This document shows, in pieces, positions 1-7,312 of a stretch of DNA of 64,000 nucleotides. This stretch comes from Desulfatibacillum alkenivorans DSM 16219 (lineage in GTDB: Bacteria; Desulfobacterota; Desulfobacteria; Desulfobacterales; Desulfatibacillaceae). The notes beneath the pieces were generated by a model. The model saw nothing but the letters and a program-made list of their open reading frames with translations, made no database searches and was not told where the DNA came from. Location of the stretch: the NCBI RefSeq assembly GCF_900142135.1, contig NZ_FQZU01000027.1, positions 1-64,000 on the forward strand, in the 5' to 3' direction. The first letter of the stretch is position 1, and every line of letters starts with the position of its first letter. The translations under genes and the position numbers were made by a program.

Positions 1-132
1 CTTGGCCAGGATGGAGTCCGCCGTGCCCAGGTACTTTTGCCACTTGAGCTTGACCTTGCCGTCCACCCGGTGCGTTTCCCGGAGGTACCAGTAGGTTCTA
101 CCTTTAATGATTTTCTTGTATAAATGCGCCAT
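1..132 (-). CDS. Transposase, N-terminal fragment (runs off the left edge)
   Basis: Forty-four codons start at the ATG complement at 130-132 and run off the window without a stop. The peptide begins MAHLYKKIIKGRTYWYLRE and continues with HRVDGKVKLKWQKYLG. That layout (a short basic start, a Tyr/Trp-rich strand, R-V-x-GK, then YLG) is typical of the N-terminus of IS1634/IS4-type DDE transposases. The catalytic residues would lie outside the window, so intactness cannot be judged. Copies of TAGGTTCTAC surround the start, as expected near an IS end. Family assignment is by recognition only. Confidence 0.6.
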   Translation of the reverse strand, partial: MAHLYKKIIKGRTYWYLRETHRVDGKVKLKWQKYLGTADSILAK

Positions 133-240
133 ATTGCATTGTGACAAATTAGGTTCTACATGTCAAGGCAAAAAGAAAGTATTCGTTAGAAAAATAACCG
201 GTTGAATCAATGTATTGAAAGATTGGGGATAGGTTCTACA
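92..240. repeat. Three copies of TAGGTTCTAC around the transposase start
   Basis: TAGGTTCTAC occurs at 92-101 (inside the coding start), 150-159 and 230-239. The last two are followed by A, giving an identical 11-mer 80 bp apart. They may be transposase-binding repeats at the end of the IS, or a regulatory repeat. The outer copy could mark the element end near position 240. Confidence 0.5.
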
Positions 241-334
241 AGGGGGAGGGTTCAACGGATTGATTTTATTAAAAATAGCAGTTCATATTCCATTTAGCTC
301 TGAAAGTCCTGTTTGGAAATGAAGGCAAAGGATA

Positions 335-389
335 GGTGAATCGCCGGAGCAGGGCAAGCCCTGAAGCTACGGTCATTAGGTGATTCACC
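335..389. repeat. Nested inverted repeat
   Basis: GGTGAATC (335-342) is complementary to GATTCACC (382-389). Between them CAGGGC-AA-GCCCTG (350-363) forms an inner hairpin. No gene overlaps it. It may be a small palindromic mobile repeat. Confidence 0.5.
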
Positions 390-450
390 GGGACGCATAA
401 ACTTGCCGGACTTGAAAGGCTTGCCAGGCCGCCCTTATTGTCCTGGCGGA

Positions 451-471
451 CCCGGGCAATGTTTGCCCGGG
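451..471. repeat. Strong GC-rich hairpin
   Basis: CCCGGGCAA (451-459) pairs perfectly with TTGCCCGGG (463-471) around a 3-nt loop. There is no following T-tract, so it is not a standard terminator. It belongs to the palindrome cluster of this gene-free stretch. Confidence 0.45.
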
Positions 472-664
472 CTGGCCGAAAAGGGGTGGTGCGTCTTTGC
501 ATCTTCGGGAAGGACGCTGGAGGATTTTGTTTCATTATTTACGCACAGCGTGTGCGGGGCATCGTTCAAGCGAATATCAAGCTGAAATAGCTTTAATTTC
601 AATATCTTACAATATACACTCCCACGCAAAGCATGGGAACGAGCAAAATACATATCAAAGACAC

Positions 665-719
665 TGGGTCCCGGCTTGCGGGCGATCCTGAAATACGGAT
701 CGCCCTTGCCGGGATGACG
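665..719. repeat. REP-like palindromic repeat, family 2, copy 1
   Basis: This 55-bp unit matches 18190-18244 at 49 of 55 positions. Its core GGGCGATCC/GGATCGCCC is a perfect 9-bp inverted repeat nested inside CCCGGC/GCCGGG, so it can fold into a long hairpin. Degenerate relatives ending in GGGAATGAC lie at about 1087-1127 and 1188-1217. Confidence 0.75.
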
Positions 720-883
720 GTCTTTTTTGCCCCCCTGCCACTCCATGGAAGATTGTTTTTCTCGTTCCTACGGTCCCCCACAGATTCTTCGGACCTTCCC
801 CCCCTGGCGGACAGAAGGGACCATATTTGAAGGGCTTTCCACTCCAAAATCCCTGCGGCGTTCCACTTATCAGTCGTTTCCTG

Positions 884-1004
884 TGTTGGGTTTCGCGGAG
901 CTCTACCCAACCTACGCCGCAGCAAGCAGAGCCGTAGGTTGGGTTAAGAAGTCCGGCTATGCGCTTCACCCCGGTTAAAACGGGCGTGGACTTCGAACCC
1001 AACA
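884..1004. repeat. MITE-like element with TGTTGGGTT ends, copy 1
   Basis: The left end reads TGTTGGGTTTCG (884-895) and the right end is its approximate complement, CGAACCCAACA, ending at 1004. Inside, CCCAACCTACG (906-916) pairs with CGTAGGTTGGG (933-943). The 15-mer CTCTACCCAACCTAC at 901 recurs at 18371 inside a larger element with the same ends. Confidence 0.6.
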
Positions 1005-1380
1005 TCAACCAGCCTGAGAGGAAGGAATCTACCCTAAGCAGCCTCTGTATGCACTCCCTCGAAAATCATTTGAACGAGCAAAGACGACGACGCTGGATTC
1101 CAGATTACTACACTCGGGAATGACAGGTTGGGAGATCAAACCCATGAGCGGGCGCAGCAAGCAATGCCCCTTCGAAGAACACAAAAACGCTGGGCTTCCG
1201 CGTTTGCGGGAATGACGATGATAAACTGCCCTGGCTTTGCGCGCAGCGCCATTTAAAAGTTTTGATCCAACTTTTTCAAAAGTTGGCCGCCGGAGGCACG
1301 CTTTTTAATTCATTTTCACCTGTCCGCCGCCGGAGGCACACTTTTTAATTCTTTTTCTTTGGATGGCATCTGAAGAGGAA

Positions 1381-1413
1381 GCAGGGGCTCGAAATCCGAG
1401 CCCCTGCTTTTTT
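1381..1413 (+). terminator. Orphan intrinsic terminator
   Basis: A perfect 11-bp stem (GCAGGGGCTCG at 1381-1391, CGAGCCCCTGC at 1397-1407) has a 5-nt loop and is followed by six T residues. No plus-strand gene lies upstream in the window, so it may end an unrecognised small RNA. Read from the other strand it has no T-run, so it is a poor terminator for the minus-strand operon that ends at 1687. Confidence 0.75.
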
Positions 1414-1686
1414 ATGACTGATTATCCGTAGTGAACGGACGCGCGTTGCTTGCAATCAGGACGCGCCGAGCAAGGGGGATCGGGGCGTCCAAGGCGCCGG
1501 GAAAACGGGATCAAGCGATTTCGGACAAAATGGGGGCAAATCATTTTATCCTGAAAACGCCCTAATCGATCCCGGGAATCGATAGGATCGAGCGGCCCGA
1601 GGGAGGGGAGGGCCGCCCCATCTTATCCGCTGACAACGTGAACTTCCCGGCTGCAACACTATCCGTCTTGTAAGGGGACGGGATGA

Positions 1687-1899
1687 TCAGTCTTCCAGCA
1701 CTCGCAGGCAGTCCTGAGGGAGGCGGAAGGTGCCCTTGCCTACGACGCTCACTTCCACAAGATCATCAGGATCGTTGATGGAAGCGTCGGGGTCCGTTAT
1801 GATTCCATGGAGGCCGACAAAGCCGTCCATATACTGCTCCCAGCTTTCGTCCTTGGAGCATTGGAATATTTCCACTTTTTGTCCTTGTTTAAGGCTCAT
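1687..1899 (-). CDS. Small conserved-looking hypothetical protein (70 aa)
   Basis: This acidic 70-residue protein starts MSLKQGQKVEIFQC. It has no signal peptide, membrane segment or cysteine motif. Its ATG follows GGAGA by 6 nt and overlaps the stop of the flavoprotein gene by 4 bp, so it is the last, translationally coupled gene of the molybdopterin oxidoreductase operon. The pattern of short beta strands (VEIFQ, GFVGLHGIIT, VEVSVVGKGTFRLP) suggests a small barrel fold. An accessory role for the oxidoreductase is possible but unsupported; I do not recognise the family. Confidence 0.75.
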   Translation of the reverse strand: MSLKQGQKVEIFQCSKDESWEQYMDGFVGLHGIITDPDASINDPDDLVEVSVVGKGTFRLPQDCLRVLED

Positions 1900-4070
1900 G
1901 GCGTTTCTCCGTGATTATGGGGGAGATTTTCAGAAACTGAATGGGCGCCGGTTTTCCGGGCGCAATTAACGCACAGATACATGGACGACACAGGAACGCC
2001 GCCCTGGCTGGCGCGGTTCTTGACGAATTCCAGATACCGTTCGGTTCCCAGGGGCTCCTTGCACATGGAGCATTGGACCAGGGGCGCCCGGTTCAAGCGG
2101 GTTCCGCACAGGCTCAGAACGCGCCAGCCGTCCTCGTCCCGGATCTGCATGGCGCCGTTGGGGCAGTTGGTTGCGCAGGCGCCGCACAGGATGCATTTTT
2201 CCTCAATTTTTCTAAAGTCCGTCTTTACGGGATGGTCGAAGTCAAAGTACCCGAGCTCCAGGGCGTTGACCTTCATTCTGTCCCGGCAGACTTCCACGCA
2301 TTTGCCGCACCGCAGGCACACATCGCAGCGCAGGCAGCGTCTGGCCTCTTCCTTGGCCGCGGCTTCGTCAAAGCCCAGTTCCACCTGTTGAAAGGTGGTG
2401 CGGCGGCGATCCAAAAACAGCAAGGGCATTTCCGGCCGCTCCAGGGTCATTTTGGTTTCCGCCGAGGTTTGCAGGTGCGGAAGCATGCTTCTTCTCACCG
2501 GCACGGGCGGCGTTTTGGGCTGAGGCAGGCCGGAAAGATACCGGTCTATGCCCTGGGCCGCCCTCTTTCCGCCGCCGATGGCTTCGATGACGGTGGCCGG
2601 GCCGGTCACGGCGTCGCCCGCTGCAAAGACTCCGGGCATGGTTGTTTCCATGCTGACGCTGTTGACGCACAAGGTGTTCCTGTGGGTCCAGTCCACGGCC
2701 GTGAGGTCGGCCAGGCAGGAATCGTCCACTTTTTGGCCGATGGCGGCGATAATGGCGTCCGCCTCCATGACGAATTCGCTGCCCTCGATGGGCAGAGGCG
2801 CCATTCTGTCGGAGCCCGGCTTGGCGACCAACTCCGCCCTGAGGCATTTCAGCCCGGTTGCGCGGCCGTTTTCGCCAACCACCTCCACCGGAATGGTCAG
2901 GTAGGCGAAGTGGATGCCTTCCTGCTCCGCCTGCTCCACTTCCTCGTGATCCGCAGGCATGGCGTCTTTATCGCGCCGATAGGCGATGGTCACGCTGCGG
3001 GCGCCCAGGCGCAGGCTGGTTCTCGCCGCGTCGATGGCCACGTTCCCTCCGCCGACGACCACAACGTGCTTCCCCGGGGCATGCCTTTCACCCAGGGCCA
3101 CGTCCTTTAAAAAGGCGATGGCGTCCCGGACTCCTTCAAAGTCCTTTTCGCCGGGAATGCTGAGGGAATAGGCCTCATGCGCGCCCACGGCCACGAAAAA
3201 CGCCTCGTAGCCCTCTTCCTGCAAGCTGGCGAAGGTCACGTCGCGGCCGAACCGGGTGTTGAATTTGATTTCCACGCCCAATTCCTCGATCATGGCCACT
3301 TCCCGGTCGATCACCTCCCGGGGCAAACGATACCTGGGAATGCCCACCATGATCATGCCGCCGGCCACGGGCAGGTCTTCATAAACGGTTACCTGGTAGC
3401 CCATGACAGCCAGATAATAGGCGCAGGACATGCCGCCCGGGCCTGCGCCGATTACGGCGACTTTCCTGCCCTTGTCCGGAGCCTTGGGCGGATTGTTGTA
3501 CGTGAGGGTGGAGAATGCCCGCTCCGCGGCGAATGCTTTAAGAGGCTTGATGGCCACGGGTTCGTCCATACGGCCCCTGACGCACATGAACTCGCAGGGG
3601 CGGGTGCAAACCAGGCCGCAAACCCAGGGAAAAGGGTTGTCCTTGCGGATGACGGATATGGCCTCGTCGTAACGGCCCATGCCGATCAGCGTAACGTAGG
3701 TCGGCACGTCAATGCCCGCCGGACAGGCCATCTGACAGGGGGCCGGCGCCAGGCGCACGCATTGGCCTGTGGGGCAGTTTTTGGTTTTTATATGGCTGGC
3801 AAAGGCTTCATGGTGCTCAAACAGGGCGCTTTTCAAATGCTGGCCCGTCTCGGAGCAGGAGGGATCGCCGTCCCATGCAGCCAGTTGCTCGGCCAGGCCT
3901 TCCAGGGCTTGCAGATGGTCCCGCCCCGCCCTGGCCCAGGCGATGTCCCGGATCAGTCCTAAAGCCTGCTCTGCAATGGTTCGGCATCGGGGATGGGACA
4001 AAACGCCCTTGTCCAGCCGTTCCCTTAATTCTATCAACGCCTCGCTCACCGGGCATGAGCCTGAATTCAT
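1896..4070 (-). CDS. GltD-like NAD(P)H:acceptor oxidoreductase with extra [4Fe-4S] domains (724 aa)
   Basis: The protein has the architecture of the glutamate synthase small subunit (GltD) family of FAD/NAD(P) flavoproteins. An N-terminal Cys cluster domain (residues about 100-163, CxxxCPAGIDVPTYV then CGLVCTRPCEFMC) is followed by an FAD-binding GAGPGG motif (208-213) and an NAD(P)-binding GGGNVAIDAARTSLRLGA segment. The C-terminus adds CLRCDVCLRCGKCVEVC, CILCGACATNCPNGA and two further CxxC pairs, so it carries several more clusters. The start follows GGGAG. It probably passes electrons between NAD(P)H and the ferredoxin and molybdenum subunits encoded just upstream. There is no signal peptide, so it should be cytoplasmic. 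The physiological substrate cannot be read from sequence. Confidence 0.85.
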   Translation of the reverse strand: MNSGSCPVSEALIELRERLDKGVLSHPRCRTIAEQALGLIRDIAWARAGRDHLQALEGLAEQLAAWDGDPSCSETGQHLKSALFEHHEAFASHIKTKNCPTGQCVRLAPAPCQMACPAGIDVPTYVTLIGMGRYDEAISVIRKDNPFPWVCGLVCTRPCEFMCVRGRMDEPVAIKPLKAFAAERAFSTLTYNNPPKAPDKGRKVAVIGAGPGGMSCAYYLAVMGYQVTVYEDLPVAGGMIMVGIPRYRLPREVIDREVAMIEELGVEIKFNTRFGRDVTFASLQEEGYEAFFVAVGAHEAYSLSIPGEKDFEGVRDAIAFLKDVALGERHAPGKHVVVVGGGNVAIDAARTSLRLGARSVTIAYRRDKDAMPADHEEVEQAEQEGIHFAYLTIPVEVVGENGRATGLKCLRAELVAKPGSDRMAPLPIEGSEFVMEADAIIAAIGQKVDDSCLADLTAVDWTHRNTLCVNSVSMETTMPGVFAAGDAVTGPATVIEAIGGGKRAAQGIDRYLSGLPQPKTPPVPVRRSMLPHLQTSAETKMTLERPEMPLLFLDRRRTTFQQVELGFDEAAAKEEARRCLRCDVCLRCGKCVEVCRDRMKVNALELGYFDFDHPVKTDFRKIEEKCILCGACATNCPNGAMQIRDEDGWRVLSLCGTRLNRAPLVQCSMCKEPLGTERYLEFVKNRASQGGVPVSSMYLCVNCARKTGAHSVSENLPHNHGETP

Positions 4071-4133
4071 AATCTTACTCCCTGAAGTGGATTCTCATCT
4101 GTCTTGTTTGCTGCAAACCGGTCCAACGTGAAA

Positions 4134-4652
4134 TCAATCGCCCAACTCGGCTGCGGCCAGAGTCTTGGCGTAGTGCTGCCTTCTAACCGGTTCGATTTCA
4201 TCCGCCTCGCCGAAATGCAGGCAGCCGGTAATGCACACGGTTACGCAAGCGGGCTGAAGGCCCTGGTCGATCCTGTCTATGCAGTAATCGCATTTGACCA
4301 CCTTGCCCTTGCGTGCGGCCTTGTACCACTGGGGGGCGCCCCAGGGGCAGGCGGAGATGCAGGCTTTGCAGCCCACGCAAAGGGACTCGTCCACATACAC
4401 GATTCCGTCGGATTCCCTGCGCTGCATGGCGCCGGTGGGGCATGCGGGAATGCACCAGGGCTTCTCGCAATGGTAGCACGGCATAAAAATATGGGAAGAC
4501 CGGGCAAGATCTCCCGTCATGCGGGGCCCCACTTCCATTACCTGGCAAAGGCGGGGGCCGGGGGGCAGATCCTTGTTGGCCTTGCAAGCCACTTCACATG
4601 CGTGGCAGCCGATGCATTTTTTTGCTTCCTGGAGCAATACATACTTGCTCAT
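4134..4652 (-). CDS. Four-cluster ferredoxin subunit (DmsB/HybA-like, 172 aa)
   Basis: Four Cys motifs are visible: C13-x2-C-x2-C-x3-C, then CYHCEKPWCIPACPTGA, CVGCKACISACPWGA and CDYCIDRIDQGLQPACVTVCITGC. This is the classic four-[4Fe-4S] electron-transfer subunit of molybdopterin oxidoreductases. It lies 18 bp downstream of the catalytic subunit gene and 63 bp upstream of the flavoprotein gene. It should wire the molybdenum centre to the flavoprotein. No TAT or Sec signal is present. Confidence 0.9.
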   Translation of the reverse strand: MSKYVLLQEAKKCIGCHACEVACKANKDLPPGPRLCQVMEVGPRMTGDLARSSHIFMPCYHCEKPWCIPACPTGAMQRRESDGIVYVDESLCVGCKACISACPWGAPQWYKAARKGKVVKCDYCIDRIDQGLQPACVTVCITGCLHFGEADEIEPVRRQHYAKTLAAAELGD

Positions 4653-4670
4653 ACTTTCCTCCCAAAAATA

Positions 4671-6755
4671 TTATGCTGGTGTAACTGTTACAAAGGTGTC
4701 GTGAAGCGCCGGGCTTCCGCCGATCTTATCCATGCGGCTTTCCTGAAGCGCCGCGTCCGAAGCGCCTTTTGAAAAACTCCGTTGAGACCTTTCAGCCTCG
4801 TGCCCAAAGCCATGCACCATAAACACAGCTTCCGGATGGATGCAATCGGTTACAAAGGCTTTGGAGACCGAGGCGCCCCGGCTGGAACGGATAGAGACTC
4901 TGCTTTCGTTCTCAATGCCCATTTCCTTGGCTTTGTCCTTATGAATCCAAACCGGATTCTCGCCCATGATTTCGTTCAGGTACACGTTATTTTGCGTGGA
5001 CACGTGGGTGTGCAGGGCGGTCCTGCCGGTGATGAGCCTGAAGCTGCCCTGGTCCGGGCTGGGCATGGATTCGTAAGGCGGAAAAGAGGGAAATCCCGCA
5101 TCCTCCAACAGGGAGGAAACAAATTCAATTTTCCCCGAAGGAGTTTTAATCTTCAGGCCGTCTTTCCTGTCCAAGAAAATGGGATCCTTGCAATAAGCCA
5201 CAAAACCTTTGGCGTCGAAATCCTCCATGGTGAATCCCGTGGGCTCCAATTGCCATTTCACCAAATCCTCCATGGATTCGTAGGGGAAGTACTTGCCGAT
5301 GCCCAGACGCTCTCCCAATTGCTTGAGAATCATGGCGCCTTCCCGGGTGTCGTATTTCGGCTCCACCGCCTTGCGCCGCAGGAACATCTGAGGCTTGGCG
5401 CCGTTGGCCTGCTGAATGCAATCCGTCCTTTCCAGGAAAATGGATTCCGGCAAAATAATGTCCGAGTACCAGGCTATGTCGCTGTAGTTAATGTCTATGG
5501 CGACGATGAGGTCCAGCTTGTCCAGCGCCTTTTTGGTCAGGGCGGTGTCGGGTATGGACATCAAAGGATCGAACCTGTATGCGATCAGGGCTTTGATAGG
5601 ATAAGGATCTTCATTCAATATGGCGTGGGGCAGCATCTGCGGAGCCCCATGGTTTTTGTCGGGCAGGGGCAGGTCGGGCGTGCCCACCTTGTCAAAGCGG
5701 ACCGGCTCCATGGGCGGGAAATCCTGCTCCGTCAATTTACGGGCCGCCTTGCCGCCCGCGTCGCCAGGCCCCTTTTTAAAGAAAAATCCCCCAGGGGTTT
5801 CAATGCTGCCCATGAGGGAATTCAAAATCATGATGGACCGGCGGAAATAAATCTCGTTTTCATGATGCGCGCCCCGGTAGCCGAAGTGAAAGACCACCTT
5901 GGGCATGTCCTTGCTGACTTCTCTGGCAAGAGCGGCAATGGATCGCGCCGGAATGCCGGTTTCCTTCTCAGCCCACTCCGGGGTGTAGGGTTGGACGAAC
6001 TCACGAAGCTCCTCCAAGCCGGAAACCCAGCGATCCACGAACTCCTTGTTATACAATCCCTCTTTCAAAAGAACGTGAATAAGGGCGTAGTTAAGAGCCA
6101 AATCCGAGCCGGGACGAATCATCCAGTAGTGATCGGCCTTAACCGCCGTCTTGGTCACGCGGGGATCTATATAGGTGAGCTTGGCGCCGTTATCCATGGC
6201 CTGCAAAAGGGTGCGGACCTCCTTGACTGAAATGGATTCGAAAATGTTCCGGCCATACAACACAAAGCGCCTGGCGTTTTTGTAATCAATGCCCATTTGG
6301 GCGTCCGTATATCCGAACAGACTTCTGCAAGCCGTGTTAACCGAGCCTTTGCACAAGGAGTCGTGGGTGCAATGGTTGGGCGAGCCTAAAGCCTTGGTGA
6401 AGGTTTTGGAAACATGAGTCGCCAACTGGGTGCGCTCCGCCAGCACCAAGCTGCGGCCGCCGTATTGGTCGATCACGCCCCGGAGCTTTTCCGCAACATA
6501 ATCCAGGGCCTCGTCCCAGCTTATGGGCTTCCAATTGCCCGAACCCCGCTCTCCTACGCGAATTAAAGGCGTTTGCAAGCGCTGGTCGTCATTCAGCAGC
6601 GCGGTTCCAGCGGCGCCTCTGGGGCACAAAGCGCCGTCAATCCCAGGCACGTGAGGATTCCCCTGAATAAACTTAACATGCCCGTTTTCCACATTCACTT
6701 TTATCGGGCAGCGCACGCTGCACATAAAACATAAGCTGTATACATCTTTTCCCAT
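4671..6755 (-). CDS. Molybdopterin oxidoreductase catalytic subunit (DMSO reductase superfamily, 694 aa)
   Basis: The N-terminal cluster motif C9-x2-C-x3-C plus a distal Cys in LCPRG, followed by the WDEALDYVAEKL signature, places it in the [4Fe-4S]/bis-MGD enzyme superfamily. The residue expected to bind molybdenum lies in THDSLCKGS and is Cys, as in polysulfide/thiosulfate-reductase-like enzymes and some formate dehydrogenases. The Cys is not followed by the His typical of formate dehydrogenases. No twin-arginine signal is present, so it is probably cytoplasmic and linked to NAD(P)H through its two downstream partners. A sigma-54 promoter lies about 80 bp upstream. Soluble sulfur-compound reduction fits, but the substrate is unproven. 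Confidence 0.85.
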   Translation of the reverse strand: MGKDVYSLCFMCSVRCPIKVNVENGHVKFIQGNPHVPGIDGALCPRGAAGTALLNDDQRLQTPLIRVGERGSGNWKPISWDEALDYVAEKLRGVIDQYGGRSLVLAERTQLATHVSKTFTKALGSPNHCTHDSLCKGSVNTACRSLFGYTDAQMGIDYKNARRFVLYGRNIFESISVKEVRTLLQAMDNGAKLTYIDPRVTKTAVKADHYWMIRPGSDLALNYALIHVLLKEGLYNKEFVDRWVSGLEELREFVQPYTPEWAEKETGIPARSIAALAREVSKDMPKVVFHFGYRGAHHENEIYFRRSIMILNSLMGSIETPGGFFFKKGPGDAGGKAARKLTEQDFPPMEPVRFDKVGTPDLPLPDKNHGAPQMLPHAILNEDPYPIKALIAYRFDPLMSIPDTALTKKALDKLDLIVAIDINYSDIAWYSDIILPESIFLERTDCIQQANGAKPQMFLRRKAVEPKYDTREGAMILKQLGERLGIGKYFPYESMEDLVKWQLEPTGFTMEDFDAKGFVAYCKDPIFLDRKDGLKIKTPSGKIEFVSSLLEDAGFPSFPPYESMPSPDQGSFRLITGRTALHTHVSTQNNVYLNEIMGENPVWIHKDKAKEMGIENESRVSIRSSRGASVSKAFVTDCIHPEAVFMVHGFGHEAERSQRSFSKGASDAALQESRMDKIGGSPALHDTFVTVTPA

Positions 6756-6834
6756 GACTCTCTCCTAAATCGTCGCTATCCACCAGGCCCCAGGACTTAA
6801 GGCCCGAGTTCAGCCAAATGCCGGAGAGCAACAG

Positions 6835-6850
6835 AGCAATAAGCGTACCA
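6835..6850 (-). promoter_or_regulatory. Sigma-54 promoter for the molybdopterin oxidoreductase operon
   Basis: On the minus strand the sequence is TGGTACGCTTATTGCT. It has GG and GC exactly 10 nt apart and differs from the TGGCACG-N4-TTGCT consensus only at the C-to-T position after GG. It sits 80-95 bp upstream of the start at 6755, leaving room for a leader of about 70 nt. Confidence 0.75.
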
Positions 6851-6918
6851 AGTATTTTGCCCCTCCCAAGAGGGCGAAAGCAGTCTCCATGCAACCATGC
6901 TCAACGATAAACTTCATA

Positions 6919-6932
6919 TAATCAGATGATTA
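6919..6932. promoter_or_regulatory. Perfect palindrome TAATCAGATGATTA, candidate activator site
   Basis: The 14-bp dyad TAATCA-GA-TGATTA lies about 70 bp upstream of the minus-strand sigma-54 promoter and about 280 bp upstream of the plus-strand one. This is the usual distance range for an enhancer bound by a sigma-54 activator. The binding protein is unknown; the NtrC-type regulator encoded at 11181 is the obvious candidate. Confidence 0.45.
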
Positions 6933-7213
6933 CAATTCAGAAACAATTTAATATTACGCATACGCATTGCTCTCTTGTCTTTAGGCGCCATATTTTTCAT
7001 GCACCCGGATATTTTTTTTGCTTATCCTTAACTAACTAAATTCTAAGGCTTTATTTATCTATGCATATTTTTTCAGGCGCCCCATCTCTCCAAATTGCGC
7101 CGCTCTCGCCTCCTTCAGTCCGCTGAATCAAAAATCCCCTTCAACCCCTGTAAGGTAAAAAAAATACATAAATACAGAGTGTTATCTATGGAGCATGAAT
7201 CTCCTCTCATCCT

Positions 7214-7229
7214 TGGCACACCCCTTGCT
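7214..7229 (+). promoter_or_regulatory. Sigma-54 promoter for the TauE/two-component operon
   Basis: TGGCACACCCCTTGCT matches the -24 (TGGCAC) and -12 (TTGCT) elements, with GG (7215-7216) and GC (7227-7228) 10 nt apart. The TauE start codon follows 84 bp downstream. The operon itself may encode the activator (the sigma-54-dependent regulator at 11181), implying feedback control. Confidence 0.85.
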
Positions 7230-7312
7230 CATCCTCACCGGAGCCCGGCGCTTCGGGCGAAATTTCATCATAAGACCCGAATGAAACGGGTGCAGAAGAA
7301 ACGGAGGATTAA

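Larger units (their letters stand above)
241..1686. other. Gene-free, repeat-rich intergenic region
   Basis: No reading frame here has a plausible start, ribosome binding site and recognisable protein. The region is instead packed with palindromic sequences, listed separately. It also holds a short direct repeat, GCCGCCGGAGGCA followed by CTTTTTAATTC, at about 1287 and 1327. It looks like a graveyard or landing zone for small mobile repeats beside the transposase. Confidence 0.6.
6756..7312. other. Divergent regulatory region between two sigma-54 operons
   Basis: The 557-bp spacer separates the minus-strand molybdopterin operon from the plus-strand TauE operon. It contains oppositely oriented -24/-12 promoters and a perfect 14-bp palindrome between them, each listed separately. 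No convincing coding frame was found. Confidence 0.7.

Noticed and set aside
1941-3110. 389-codon plus-strand open frame, and 11178-12614 (478 codons, minus)
   Set aside because: Both are shadows of strongly supported genes on the other strand (flavoprotein, response regulator) and have low-complexity, motif-free translations.
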